Positions 46,001 to 57,060 of a DNA stretch of 64,000 nucleotides are shown here, piece after piece. The first letter of the stretch is position 1. The number at the start of each line of letters is the position of its first letter. This DNA is from Panicum virgatum (taxonomy: Eukaryota; Streptophyta; Magnoliopsida; Poales; Poaceae). Under the pieces are notes generated by a model. That model was not told the origin of the DNA, searched no databases, and saw only the letters and a list, made by a program, of their open reading frames with translations. Position numbers and translations under genes: made by a program. The DNA is taken from assembly GCF_016808335.1 (NCBI RefSeq), contig NC_053142.1:51021992-51085991 (forward strand), in the 5' to 3' direction.

Positions 46001-47011
46001 CAACACTACGACTATGAGGGACGAGGTATAGAGTGCCCTATGGGACGAGAGAAAGTGCCCTGTGGGACGAGGGGGAGCCATATAGTCGGGGAGAGTGTTC
46101 CTATCCACAAGCCGGAAAAAAAAGGCAAACGGTTGTTTGTAAACGACCCGACGGTGTTCCAAACGTGTGTGTTAGGTTTGCCTGGCCAGGTTAAGAAATT
46201 CGATTCGAATCGTCTGCTTCTCACAGTTTGGGACTGCTTGATCTCTTTGCCACACAGAGTAACAAGAGCAACATTATTATGATTAATTTTGATGTTTGCT
46301 TAAAGATCTACCATGGTTGTATAGTAGTTGCTTACATAGAATGGTTAATCAACTAGAATATGGAAAGCTAAAATGTGAAATAAGGACCTACTCTTTATTG
46401 CTTTTCAGCAAAAGGAAACCAGAGCCTCACAAACCCTACATAGTCTAGCTAAAGTGGGTTTAGTATACCTGTTGACGGTTAAGTCTGGCTGAGTATTAGA
46501 ATACTCAGCCTTGCTGTTGGAAATCTTTTCAGGTTTGAGTTTTGAGGAGCAGATCGCTAGTTTGACCTATCCCTGCTCTTTGCCTCCTGGCTGGTCCGTC
46601 GAGTGGGATACGTCTTCGGCCGGCAATGACTTTGACGAGTAATACCATGCTTGGGCTAGCCTGGTATACTTTGGCGACGTGTTGTAGCCGTCGTGTTTTA
46701 TCTTCCGCTGTTAAACTCTGAAGTTTTACACTTATGGTTTGTATAACTGTTTTACTAAGTTTGGTTTTGTAATAATGTTTTGAACTAGTTTGTAATCATT
46801 ATTATGTCTGTGTTGTAAAATTTGTGGTTATAACATCTCTGGACTCGCCTTCGTGCGGGGTATGCTTGTTCGATCCAAAAACTGGTGGTTGTATCGGGAC
46901 GTTACCCGACAGACCCAGAATTGTTCCGTTTGAAGTGCGTTTGAGCTAGTGTTGCCTTTATGGTGATGCCCTGCGCACTTGAGCCGGGATAATTCAGGTG
47001 GTTCTGCCACA
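43057..47011. mobile_element. Solo LTR (3955 bp) related to nested-element LTRs
   Basis: Starts TGTGACGCCCTAGG and ends GGTTCTGCCACA, with a perfect 5-bp duplication GATAC on both sides (43052-43056 and 47012-47016). It follows the same layout as the LTRs at 15935 and 24489: a GTTGT hairpin near the start (43410-43442), a GC-rich block (43500-44350), an AT-rich middle, 'ggcaagccccgga', the CGAGTGA/TCACTCG stem-loop, 'gctgagtattagaatactcag' and 'gtccgtcgagtggg'. No internal region or second LTR adjoins it. It is the product of LTR-LTR recombination of an older, related family. Confidence 0.92.
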
Positions 47012-47073
47012 GATACATCCTAGTATTACACTGTAGTATTAAGGGTGGGTTTACTTGCGTCTGAATGCCGCCA

Positions 47074-47215
47074 CGCTAAGAGTTCACCGCATGCCACTTG
47101 TTTAAGCCGTTGTTTGCTTTCTGATTCTATCATCGGACCAAATGTCGTGACGCTAAGAGTTTACCGCATGCCACTCGCTTAGGCCGTTGTTTGCTTTTTT
47201 ATTGTATCATTGGCG
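47074..47215. repeat. Diverged tandem repeat, about 78-bp unit
   Basis: 'cgctaagagttcaccgcatg' through 'gccgttgtttgcttt' and 'tatcat.gg' occurs twice (about 47077-47145 and 47152-47213). A partial third unit, 'tatatcattggcgtg[gt]..gtactt', is at about 47260-47285. Confidence 0.7.
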
Positions 47216-47409
47216 TGGTGTACTTGTCTGGACACGTCACTAATTGTTTTATTTCGTGACTATATCATTGGCGTGTCGTACTTATTGTTGCCATTTAGGT
47301 TTGCCGCAAGTTTTGGCCGTTCGGCCAAAATTGTGGGTGGTGAGTGAGAACACTAGCCAAAACACACCCAAAATAATCCCCTTTAACTTTACGGAGTGTT
47401 CTTCCTGTC

Positions 47410-47549
47410 AGCGGCGGAGCCAACATGGGGGCAGGAGGGGATCAAGCCCCCCCCAACTCCATTGGATGCAAAGGGGAAGGAGGAGGAGAAAAGAGGGGAA
47501 AGAAAGAAGAAGAGAGGAAGAAGAATGGTGCTGGACTAGCTCCGCCACT
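47410..47549. mobile_element. MITE-like repeat with GGCGGAGC ends
   Basis: AGCGGCGGAGC at the left and GCTCCGCCACT at the right are imperfect inverted repeats around a purine-rich 140-bp core. No clear target duplication is seen. Confidence 0.5.
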
Positions 47550-48377
47550 ACTTATTGTTATAAATACTCCAAAATCTTAATGGTAAAAACCAGCAAAATT
47601 CCACATATTTACGGACTTTAGATCTGATGATCAGTTTATTTGATCGCATGTTGTTAAGGTCTGATGATCACTTTATTTGACATCAAAAAATAATCAAACA
47701 GTACTATACTAGATTGATTGATAACGTGTATTTCTATATACTATATTTTCCTTTGGGCAAAATCTTGATGGTAAAAATCATCGAAATTCCACATATTCAT
47801 GGACTAAGAGATGAAATGAAATAGCAACAACAAAATTAAAATTGATGATCAATTGTCAATTCCAGTGAAGTTCCTAAATTAATACTTTGACTCCAAGAAT
47901 AAAAATAAAATCATACTTGGGAAAAAGCAAATGACTTTGAAAGACATGTCAAGATCATGACTTGGATCTTCTAGAACAAAATTGAAATCATACTAGAGCT
48001 AACCTGAACTTTCATGCTTGCTCTATCTTCCAGCAGGTTTTATAAGATTACTTTCATTTCTAAGCCCAAATTACTAGCAAGTACTCTCAACTTCCAAATC
48101 TATAGAATTGTGAATGTGCGTGTGTTGTGAATGTCTGAGTTGTATTGTATAATCTATAAATAAAACTCCCAGCTATGAACAAGACATTTTAGAGAAAAAA
48201 AAGGTTCGGGGTGAACTATAAAAGTGGCCCTGAAGGAAGAAAAAAAAAGTTCGGGGGTCAACTGTAAAAGTATAGCCCTGAACTGAAGGAAAAAGGAGGT
48301 AAAACTGCTCCGGCCTCCGGTGCCGCTGTCACGCACGCTCTGCGGCCGCATCCGAGCACTAGCCACTACGCTAGGGG
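47550..48377. other. Intergenic, promoter side of the RecX gene
   Basis: AT-rich. 'tctgatgatca[gc].tttatttga' is repeated at about 47621 and 47661. Sequence from about 48290 is GC-rich and is the likely 5' UTR of the RecX gene. Confidence 0.45.
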
Positions 48378-48420
48378 ATGTCGGCCCTGGCGGCTAGCCG
48401 CCGTCTCCTCCATCTCCGGC

Positions 48421-49165
48421 TAGGGCTGGATATCAAGCCAGCTCGGCTCGTTATGGCTCGGCTCGTTATAGCTCGGCTCGTTAACATATTGGCTCGGCTC
48501 GGCTCGTTATACTAACGAGCCAGCAGGCTAGCTCGGCTCGGCTCGTTAGCGAGCTCGAGCTAGCTCGTTTGGCTCGCGAGCCAATGTAGAGAGACAATAT
48601 GAACACACATCATCACAGAGTATGGCTCGTTTGGCTCGTTATAGCTCGTTTGGCTCGTTCCAATTCTTGCTTCTTATGCTGCTCTTCTTACCCATTTTCC
48701 AGTATTGTTCCAATTCTTGCTTCTTATACAACTATTCTAACTCATTTTTTATATAAGCAACCTCTTGTTCATACCTTGAGGAGTCATAAAGCTGACTAAA
48801 ATAGAACTGAATATATATCATTTTGAACTTAGGGTCAAGGATTGTAGCAATAACCATGACATTGTTCTTCTCTTCCAAATATTTATCAAATTTGTTTAAC
48901 ATTGCAGCACTCATTTTCTTCAAATATGAGTCATTAGAATTTTTTGTCTTTAACAATGCACCCATTTAAATTTGCTGGCTTCATAATTAACTGGCTCGTT
49001 ATGGCTCACGAGCGGCTCGCGAGCCAGCTCGAGCTGGCTCGTTATAAAACGAGCTGGCTTGTTATAAAACGAGCTGGCTCATTATAAAACGAGTCGAGCT
49101 CGAGCCGAGCCATTAACGAGCGAGTCGAGCGAGCTAGCGAGTTACGAGTTTTTCGTCCAGCCCTA
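48421..49165. mobile_element. Non-autonomous hAT element in RecX exon 1
   Basis: TAGGGCTGGA at the left and the complementary end GTCCAGCCCTA at the right are flanked by a perfect 8-bp duplication TCTCCGGC (48413-48420 and 49166-49173). Arms of about 180 bp are built from GGCTCG/CGAGCC repeats that pair with one another. The centre holds a 77-codon minus-strand frame (48965-48732) with KFDKYLEEKNNVMVIATILD, characteristic of the RICESLEEPER/BED-type hAT transposase. The element therefore derives from a hAT autonomous element by internal deletion. Confidence 0.95.
48732..48965 (-). pseudogene. hAT transposase fragment
   Basis: 77 codons ending at the element's AT-rich core. It contains the stretch before the hAT dimerisation region (KFDKYL..N.VMVIATILDPKFKM..I.FYF..LY). 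The BED finger, catalytic residues and C-terminal dimerisation domain are missing, so it cannot encode an active enzyme. Confidence 0.85.
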
Positions 49166-51023
49166 TCTCCGGCCAAGGCTAGAGCTATGCCCGCGGTCCC
49201 GTCCCCTGATACCCCGCTCCTCCTGGTACCTCTCCACCTTGTTCTCCATGCTGCCGGTCCAACCCCTATCGATTTCTCATCCCCAAATTGACAAATGTTT
49301 CCTTCTTTTGCAGGGCGAAGGGGATGGCTCGTTTCCGGCGCGAGTCTCCGCGCCGGAACCTCGTGAGCTGCCGACAAGGTGCTTTTGAAGAGGGGAATGC
49401 AGGTGAGACTTGAGCTACAGAACTCAGAAGTGGTTTTGAACAGTCGTGTGGATGTAACCTTAATTGTTGGGTACCCTTAATTGTTTTGTCCAGCGATGGA
49501 TGAGGCTATACGGAGTCCGGACGAACAACTAAGTCATTCCAAGGATGGGAATGGCACAGCCCTGGATCCCATTGGAAAGAAATTTGCCAATGAGTTTGCG
49601 CAGCTTTCGTTGGAAGAGGAGGCGGGCGATGGCGTGGTATGCGGAATTAGTGAAAGTGTGGTGCGAGATGTGGGGAAGGCTGCAATTGAATTGCTTGCTG
49701 CCAGGTGAAGCCTGATAGATGATGTCTACCAATTGTCCTCCTAGAGATATTCAAGAAATCTCCTTGAAACTCTGCTCGATAGCAATATGTTGCCGCCCTA
49801 AAATTTTTTTGTGCCATTTTAATCTGCAGTATGAATTTTTCATCAAGTCTAAATGAATAATCTTCAGATCACATGATGTAAAACTGGAGTTGATGGTGTT
49901 GGTAACAGTTTGAACTAAGCTAATGGTTTTGTCACTGCCACCAGTGTGTTATTTTGCTGATCTTCTCAGTTTCTAGTATCATGTATTTGCCTTAGCTTCA
50001 CAGTCTAATGGAAACTGTGATATATATGCATTTATGTCATTGAATTTTACTTTTTTTTTAAGTCTTGTTTTTCACTGTTGAATGAATACTGAAGTATGAC
50101 TTGTTTCTCTTGGGCAGAGCATTCACAGTTTCTGAGCTTAGGAAGAAACTACAAAGTAAGAAGTATCCAGTTGATGCAGTTGATGTTGTGGTTGCTGATT
50201 TCAAATCAAGGTAAGACTGTATCTATTGATTACAGTCATACTAGTAGACGTAGTACTCTTCACTTTGACCAAATGACCAATAATTGTGATGGCACAATCT
50301 TTATCCATCTTTACAAAACGCATAGTGTAATCCTAGATCTGGACTTCAACCAGCAAGGCAACAATCCAATTACTTCTGGTTCTGGATGGGGAATCCCCAA
50401 ATTTTGTAAAGGGCTTTCATACGTTTTATGCCAGAACTTAAATGTTAGATCTAATCAATACTTTTGGACAATATAGCAAGGCAGTGGGAATTAACACGTC
50501 ATTCTAAGAACATGTTTCTCTTTGCTTTGCCTATGCTCATATTATATAAAATATTTTCATCTTTTATTTCTGAAGGGGTTTGTTGAATGATGGTTTTTAT
50601 GCGGAATCATTTTCGCGATCCCGGTGGATATCATCAACATGGGGTCCAAGGCGAATAAAACAGGCTAGTTTTTTTTTTTCTGACTTCCATTTCTGTTGTT
50701 CTAAATAAACAATCGACAGTTGTAGCCCTGTTTTATTATGAACCTATTTGCTATGAGTTAATACACATATATCCTCGATATGAGTCTAAATCTTCTTTTT
50801 TGAAAGCTATACAGCGGGGGAAGCCCCCACTTATCTTTTTTTTTCATGACCTATTAGTAGTGAATTCCCTTGAGCTGTCATCATATATTCCTGGGGCAAG
50901 ATAAAGAATAATTTCCATACCTAAAAGTTCAATGAGGTGAAAGAAAAGCTCCTTTGCAAACAAAGTTTATATTCTGATGCCTTCTGAAAGTAAATTTGTG
51001 ATGCCTGTTTACAACTCTTAAAT

Positions 51024-51169
51024 AAAAAAAGGGCGTACCCAGTGCCGTAGGCTTCCCGCACTGTGCGGGGTCTGGGGAAGGGTTGTCTTTAAGCCCCAAG
51101 CCTTACCCACACAAATGTGCAGAGGCTGGGGCTCGAACCCGGGACCTTCCGGTTACAGACGGTAGGCTC
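51024..51169 (+). mobile_element. Au-type SINE, 3'-truncated, in RecX intron 5
   Basis: GGGCGTACCCAGTGCCGTAG start at 51031, GCACTGTGCGGGGTCTGGGG in the middle, and a pol III B-box-like GGCTCGAACCC at about 51129-51139 match my recollection of the plant Au SINE. A 14-bp duplication TACAACTCTTAAAT lies at 51010-51023 and 51170-51183. The usual 3' end after 'ggtaggctc' is missing. It is not a tRNA gene: there is no cloverleaf. Confidence 0.8.
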
Positions 51170-51547
51170 TACAACTCTTAAATGCTATTTAATTTTTAGA
51201 TTTGTGTCTCTCTTGTGAAATTCGTACATAAACTATTTGTAATTTGACATGACCCGCTCTAAAATTAGGCACTTCGCCAAAAGGGTGTGCCAGAGGCAGA
51301 AGTAGATCAGGCAACAAGAAGAGTGTTCCAGGATGGTCATGGCCATGGTAAAGAGGCAACATATGGCATATCCGAAGCTTCCATGGGTCATCTGTTTGCT
51401 CAGGCATCCAAACAGTGGCAGCGTGGGCAAAACTTGACATTGGAGAATCGCCGCGGGCGCATTGTGAGGTGGCTTCAGTACCGAGGGTTCAACTGGGCTG
51501 TGACCAATGCCATTGTCAGGAAGCTGGAGGCTCAGCACCCTCCTTGA

Positions 51548-51927
51548 CCCTTCTCCATTGCAAGTTAGTATGTTATTTTTGTCTATGGTTTAATTAGGGA
51601 TGAGTAACTGCTCTATATTATTAGTTTATGATAAACATGCCCAGCCAACAATCTGAAGAATACAAGATCATTGCTTTAACACCTTAATTCAGATATTTAG
51701 TTTGGGAAATCAGAATGTGAAAATCTGACAAAATGAATATCAATGAACACTTCAAAGTTTCAAGTGAGAAGCTCAGGTGGGTGCTCTACCCTCCATTGAA
51801 TCGCCAGAAAAAGTTTCTCATATTTATATGAACACATTAGGAGGAATAGAAGACAGATTTTAATGCTTCATTACTGTTGCGATGGTCTGACGGATCATTT
51901 CAAGAATCCATTTTTCTCCTTCACCTC
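51548..51927. other. 3' UTR of RecX gene and intergenic
   Basis: No other feature seen. Confidence 0.5.
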
Positions 51928-52125
51928 TTATGCATCAGCGGTGCTGGGACCTCCGGACGGGCTGGAAGCGCTTGGCGCATCTGCGGGAGCATCGGTTGGG
52001 CTGGATGCTGATGCCGACCCGCTTGGCGCCTCTGAGCTCGACGTGGAGGAGCTGGCACCCTCGGCGAAGGGCGCCACGGCCACAGCGGCGAGGAGGATCA
52101 CGACAAGCACGAGAGCACGGGCCAT
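51928..52125 (-). CDS. Small secreted Ala/Ser/Pro-rich (AG-peptide-like) protein, copy 1
   Basis: 65 aa. Residues 1-23 (MARALVLVVILLAAVAVAPF..) form a strong signal peptide. The mature part is Ala, Ser, Pro, Gly and Asp only, with non-contiguous AP/SP dipeptides (EAPSGSA, TDAPADAPSA) that are the usual hydroxylation and arabinogalactan context. There is no C-terminal hydrophobic GPI signal. It is the most diverged of three paralogues (others at 53748 and 56343) on the same strand. A TATA-like TATAAA lies about 105 bp upstream (minus strand, 52231-52236). Role as a cell-wall arabinogalactan-type peptide is inferred from composition. Confidence 0.78.
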   Translation of the reverse strand: MARALVLVVILLAAVAVAPFAEGASSSTSSSEAPSGSASASSPTDAPADAPSASSPSGGPSTADA

Positions 52126-53747
52126 GGCAGAGAGTCTTGGTGTTTAGGCTTGCGCGGTTGTGAACTGTGGCGCTTGTGTTTCGGTGCTGGTCACTGCGTT
52201 TTGTGTTCTTGGCGTGGCCATTCTGGTTGCTTTATACGCGAGACTGGTGCCTATTTTTGGATGGCGAGTTGGGGTCGCGTTGCGCTGGCATGTCTCGGGC
52301 TTTGGCACCTAGCTCGTCGCGGTGCTTGCCCAATGAGAACTCGGCCGTTTTTAGAATCAACCGGTGGTGTATCCTGACATGTGGCGACCTTTTTCCTCCA
52401 TGGCTCGTGGTTTGCTGTTATTGTTCTGCCAGTTTCATAGTGTAGCTAGTAGCCTAGTACAGCCTAGAAGCATTCGGAGTCTTTCTTATTCATCACTGAA
52501 GAGAAGTTGAAATGTTAGGTCTTGTTCAGTTGCACATGGATTTATTCCGGATCGGGAATAATAGAAACAATAAGAGACTCACGATAGGTATAATAAGAGA
52601 TCAGAATTTATTTTGGGTCGAAAATTAATTGTAACGAAATAGACTCATAATAGGTACAACAAGAGACTGCGATAATTCCATCATCATTGTGTCGTGAACA
52701 GGGATGCAAAAGGGATGCCAGTCTTCTTTCTCTTGGTCATTGAAGCGATCCAAAAAATTTTTAAGTTGAACTAATCCAGATTTGAAAGAAGGAAATGTGA
52801 TGGAAATGAATTAACTGATAGAACTGCTCATTTTTAAGTAACCAAACTACCCGTTGGCGCCACCAATGCCAAAGCTTGTACTATCTGTTTAGCACAAGCA
52901 AAATCAATTTCCGTTACCATGCCAGTGTTTTCTTTTTTGAAAAAAAAACACTTATGCCCCCAGAAGGAGAAAAACTTGAGCCTAGAAAACTGCTGTGCAT
53001 GCGTTGTGACTTGTGAGATGCTGGCACTCATCTAGCACGGCATTGTCAGGCAGCTGGCACTCATCTAGCATCACCCCCTCTAATCTTCTATTTTGGAAGT
53101 TGGTAATACATTGTTATTATTTGTGGTTTACATGAAGATGGTTGTTTAAAACAGGAGAATGTCATACAGAACCTGAAGAATACAAAGACTGAAAGTTTGA
53201 AAGACCGAAATTGTCTCCTCACCAAAAAGGCGCAGGAGAAACACGCAAAAAAGGGAAACAGATTACATTATGTAGATTAAGAGAATGACAACTCAGCAAC
53301 AGCAAGTCTTAGAATCATCTCTGCAACTGCTCTTTTATGTTAAAGGCATTGATCTCTTCAGTGATCTTTTCCTGTACTTAAGAGACTGAATGTTCTTCAA
53401 GGTTGCGAATGCACCCATTTCAAGATTGTTTTTCCTTTCCTATCTTTGATTGGTACTGCGCTTACATAGATACTTCGAAGTTCCAGTTACAAATTAAACA
53501 AGAACGTATAGTACTTTTGGCCACCGCAACACATGTATAATTAATAACAAATAATTGTAGCAAAGCTTGAGATCAGAAACACATTTTATTATTCCACGGG
53601 GATGAAAAACTGAATATACAAAAAGAAAGATTGGACATCATCATAAGATTATCAATCACAGTACAGGAAATAAACAATTAAAAAGACAAAGTTTGTTGCT
53701 GCTGCTGCAATGGATCATGTCAAGACTCCATTTCACGCCTTGGTCTC
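52126..53747. other. Intergenic between AG-peptide copies
   Basis: 52126-52400 is the promoter side of copy 1. From about 52905 onwards the sequence is the 3' flank of copy 2 and is duplicated at 54500 onwards. Short imperfect repeats ('aagagact' around 52570, 52595 and 52660) are present. No gene is seen. Confidence 0.5.
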
Positions 53748-53945
53748 CTACGCGTCAGAACTCGATCCGTCGGACGAGCTGGTGGCGCTTGGCGCATCTG
53801 CGGGAGCATCGGAGGGGCTGGGCGCTGACGCTGACTCGCTTGGCGCCTCCGAGCTCGATGAGGAGGAGCTGGACGCCGCCACGGCGAGCGGCGCCACGGC
53901 CACGGCGACAATGAGGATCACGATCAGCGCGAGAGCACGGGCCAT
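53748..53945 (-). CDS. AG-peptide-like protein, copy 2
   Basis: 65 aa with a signal peptide (MARALALIVILIVAVAVAPL..) and a Ser8 run followed by EAPSESASAPSPSDAPADAP. It differs from copy 3 only in the signal peptide region (ILIVAV versus ILLAAV, LAVAA versus LAEAA). I chose the internal ATG at 53945 because it aligns with the other copies. A TATAAAA box lies at 54033-54039 (minus). The ORF remains open further upstream, but that extension is promoter and differs in frame from copy to copy. Confidence 0.82.
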   Translation of the reverse strand: MARALALIVILIVAVAVAPLAVAASSSSSSSSEAPSESASAPSPSDAPADAPSATSSSDGSSSDA

Positions 53946-55046
53946 TGTCGTGGGGGCTATTATTTGCAGTGCCTTTGTTGTTGTGGTGTTCTTGTTTGGT
54001 TGCTGCTCTGTGGTGGTGGCTGATTCTAGTGGTTTTATACGTGTGACCGTGGTTATTTTTGGGTCTGGTATGTTTAGAGATGCGTTGCGTTGGCATGTCA
54101 CTGGCTATGGCACGTAGCGGCGCTTGCCCAAATGGGGACCTGCTTATTTTTAGGCATCGACCAATGAAGATGACATTTGTCGAGTTGTGCTCACTTCTCA
54201 GTTTATGGTTTTTTCGAGAATACTGTCTTTTTTTTTAAAAAAGAAAAGGAACATTGTCCTACCTAGTCATTTGTATTTTTGCAAGAATAAAGGATTGAAG
54301 CTTACACTGGGAGCCATATCAGCTTAACTGTTGTACCCTTAGGTTGGGATATTCTTTTACTACTTCCTCCTGTTCTAATAAAAATGCACAGCACCAGCTA
54401 TACTGACTAAATAAAAGGAACTCCAAAAAGAACTGAACAAGCGAACTCCGCATGATTTTGTTTTCAACTTTTTAATGAACAAAATAGCAAATAAATATTT
54501 CCGTTATCATGGCAGTGGCAAAACAAAAACAAAAACAAAATTAGCCCCCAGAAAGAGAAAAACTTGAGCCTGGAAAACAGTTGCGCATGCATTGTGAGAT
54601 GCTTCGAGTGGACAGCATTGTCAGGCAGCTGGGACTCATCAGGCATCACCCTCTCTAATCTTCTGTTTTGCAAGTTGGTAATACACTGTTATTATTTGTG
54701 GTTTACATGAAGAACATGGTTGTTTAAAACCGGAGACAAGGTTATTACTTTGACCTTTGATATCCCAGTTCAAGTGTTGGTTAAGAAGGTAAGAAAGTCA
54801 TACAGAACCTGAAGAATACAAAGAAAAGTCTGAAAGACTGAAACTGTCTCCACACCAAAAAGGCGCAGGAGAAACACGGAAAAAAGAGAAACGGATTACA
54901 TTATGCAGATTAAGAGAATGACAACTCAGCAACAGCAAGTCTTGAATCAACTCTGCAACTTCTCTTTTATGTAGAGGTTTTGATCTCTTCAGTGATCTTT
55001 TCTCGTACTTGAGAGACTGAATGTTCTTCAAGGTTGCAAATGCACC

Positions 55047-56006
55047 TGTCAGCGTAGTGGGGACGGGAGGCCCCACTCCCTCGGATAAACGTGCGGCTAG
55101 GCGGCGAGCAGCCTGTCCGCCCCTGACGACGGCCTGAATGGACCGGGCGTGCTGCGTTCCTTGGAACCCGCGCCAGCCCGGGCTGGACAGGGCTCGGGCC
55201 GATATGGGCGGCCCATGGAGGTTCCTTTCCTTCCCGACGAAGACACTCGCCCGGTAGAAAGGTTTGTTACCGGACGGGGAATCCCAAAGTTTACCGCGCC
55301 GTACTGCCAGGGCCGGCGCGGGGCCCAAGAGAGGGCGCGGCTTCCCCGTAAAAACATCATGATTATGGAGGGGCCATGCGCTCAGGCAGCGGAGAACCGG
55401 CTAGGGGGGGCTTATCCCTGAGCCGCGTCCCATCACAGGGTAAATATACGGTGGCTGGGGCCCGCCTCCATTTATCGCCTGTCCCATCACGGTAGCTCCG
55501 ACCTGACCCAGGCCGCCTTCCCTAGGTTGACTAGGGTCACCCCGGGGCGGGGTGTGGGCCCTCCAGGACAGATAAGATCACCCCGGGGCGCCCCGCAACG
55601 CCTTAGGACGCACCCTGGGACCTCCCGGGTTGCCCCGAGGCCCGTCGCGGTGGGCCCGACCCAATGATCGCACAACTGACAAAGAGCAGAACAAGTTGGA
55701 GGACGGCGCCCGCATCCGGCGGGGGGCGTTCACACCAGAAAAGGGGATATTCGTAGAAATGTTTGTAGTCTATAAATAACAAAGGCCCAGGACATGCAAA
55801 GGGATCCGAAATCGGAGAACAAGAACAACCATCTAATTCCAATAACACAGGATGTAGGGTGTTACGCCTTTATGCGGTCTGAACCTGTCTAAAAACCACT
55901 ATCTCACCTTTCACACGAGGGAGCTCTCGCTGCGTGTTACACCCCTGGCCGAATCTCTAAACGGGGGTTCCCCAGAATCCCTGCTGGCGGTACTCACCCA
56001 CCGTCA
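55047..56006. mobile_element. Solo LTR (960 bp) 3' of AG-peptide copy 3
   Basis: Starts TGTCAGCG and ends ACCGTCA, flanked by a perfect 5-bp duplication GCACC (55042-55046 and 56007-56011). The duplicate unit near 53410 has the uninterrupted site 'gaatgcacccatttcaag', which proves the insertion and its borders. It is GC-rich, with a TATA-like TCTATAAATAACAAAGG at about 55770. No partner LTR or internal region is nearby. Confidence 0.93.
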
Positions 56007-56342
56007 GCACCCATTTCAAGTTTGTGTTTCCTTTCCTGTCTTTGATTGGTACTGCACTTACACAGATACTTCGAAGTTCCAGTTGCAAATTAAACAAGAA
56101 AGTGTAGTACTATTGGCCACCGCAACACACGTATAATTAATAACAACATATAATTGTAGCAAAGCTTGAGTTAGAAACACATTTTATTATTCCACAGGGA
56201 TGAAAAACTGAACATACAAAAAGAAAGATTGCACATCATAAGATTATCAATCACAATACAGGAAATAAACAATTAAAAAGACAAAGTTTGTTGTTGCTGC
56301 TGCAATGGATCATGTCAAGACTCCATTTCACGCCTTGGTCTC

Positions 56343-56540
56343 CTACGCGTCAGAACTCGATCCGTCGGACGAGCTGGTGGCGCTTGGCGCATCTGCGGGA
56401 GCATCGGACGGGCTGGGTGCTGACGCCGACTCGCTTGGCGCCTCCGAGCTCGATGAGGAGGAGCTGGAGGCCGCCTCGGCGAGCGGCGCCACGGCCACGG
56501 CGGCGAGGAGGATCACGATCAGCGCGAGAGCACGAGCCAT
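56343..56540 (-). CDS. AG-peptide-like protein, copy 3
   Basis: 65 aa, nearly identical to copy 2 in sequence, 3' flank and promoter. A TATAAAA box lies at 56634-56640 (minus). Copies 2 and 3 form a tandem duplication of about 1.6 kb (units about 52905-54490 and 54500-57060). The larger second unit is explained by the solo LTR at 55047-56006. As in copy 2, there is no GPI-anchor signal. Confidence 0.82.
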   Translation of the reverse strand: MARALALIVILLAAVAVAPLAEAASSSSSSSSEAPSESASAPSPSDAPADAPSATSSSDGSSSDA

Positions 56541-57060
56541 TGTCGTGGGAGCTATTTCCGGTGCCTTTTGCTGCAGTTTTCTCGTTTGGTTGCTACTGTG
56601 GTGGTGGTGGCTGATGCCAGGTGATTCTGGTAGTTTTATACGTGAGATGGTGGTTATTTTTGGGTCTGGTATGTTTAGAGATGCGTTGCGTTGGCGTGTC
56701 ACTGGCTATGGCACGTGGCGGCGCTTGCCCAATTGGGGCCTGCTTATTTTTAGGCATCGACCAGTGAAGATGACAATTGTCGAGTTGTGCTCACTTCTCA
56801 GTTTATGGTTTCTTCGAGAACCTGTCTTTCTTTCTTTTTTTGAAAAAAAGAACATTAATTGTCCTACCTAGTCACTTGTATTTTTCAAGGATAAATGATT
56901 GATGCTTACACTGGGGCCATATCAGCTTAACTATTGTACCCTTAGGTCAGGACATTCTTTTACTACTTCCTCTTGTTCTAATAAAAATGCAGAGCACCAG
57001 CTATACTGACTAAAGGAGCTCCAAAAGAACAGAACAAGCGAACTCCGCATGATTCAGTTT

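Larger units (their letters stand above)
48378..51547 (+). pseudogene. RecX-domain protein gene, exon 1 split by hAT
   Basis: Proposed exons: 48378-48420 joined to 49174-49225 (one exon cut by a 745-bp insertion), 49314-49402, 49494-49704, 50118-50210, 50576-50663, 51269-51547. Exons 4-6 carry the three-helix RecX repeats: TVSELRKKLQSKKYP.DAVD.VVADFKSRGLLNDGFYAESFSRSRW, then GPRRIKQALRQKGVPEAEVDQA, then RRGRIVRWLQYRGFNWAVTNAIVRKL. Bacterial RecX modulates RecA; plant homologues have N-terminal extensions and are probably organellar (inference). Read through the element, the original start stops after about 35 codons. An in-frame internal ATG at 49324, in exon 2, could still start a protein with the complete RecX domain but no transit peptide. 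The exon 1 donor (49225) is the least certain junction. Intron 5 uses a GC donor. Confidence 0.82.
52905..57060. repeat. Tandem segmental duplication with AG-peptide genes
   Basis: Shared order of blocks: 'gagaaaaacttgagcc' (52970 and 54559), 'caggcagctgg.actcat' (about 53048 and 54622), 'gaagaatacaaaga' (about 53174 and 54811), coding region (53748 and 56343) and 'tttttaggcatcgacca' (about 54149 and 56748). Identity by eye is high across the units. Confidence 0.88.

Noticed and set aside
47244..47621. 125-codon frame across the GGCGGAGC MITE
   Set aside because: It crosses element borders and consists largely of purine-rich low-complexity sequence.
51121..51165. tRNA gene suggested by the B-box GGCTCGAACCC
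   Set aside because: No cloverleaf or acceptor stem, and target duplications flank the whole unit; it is a SINE.
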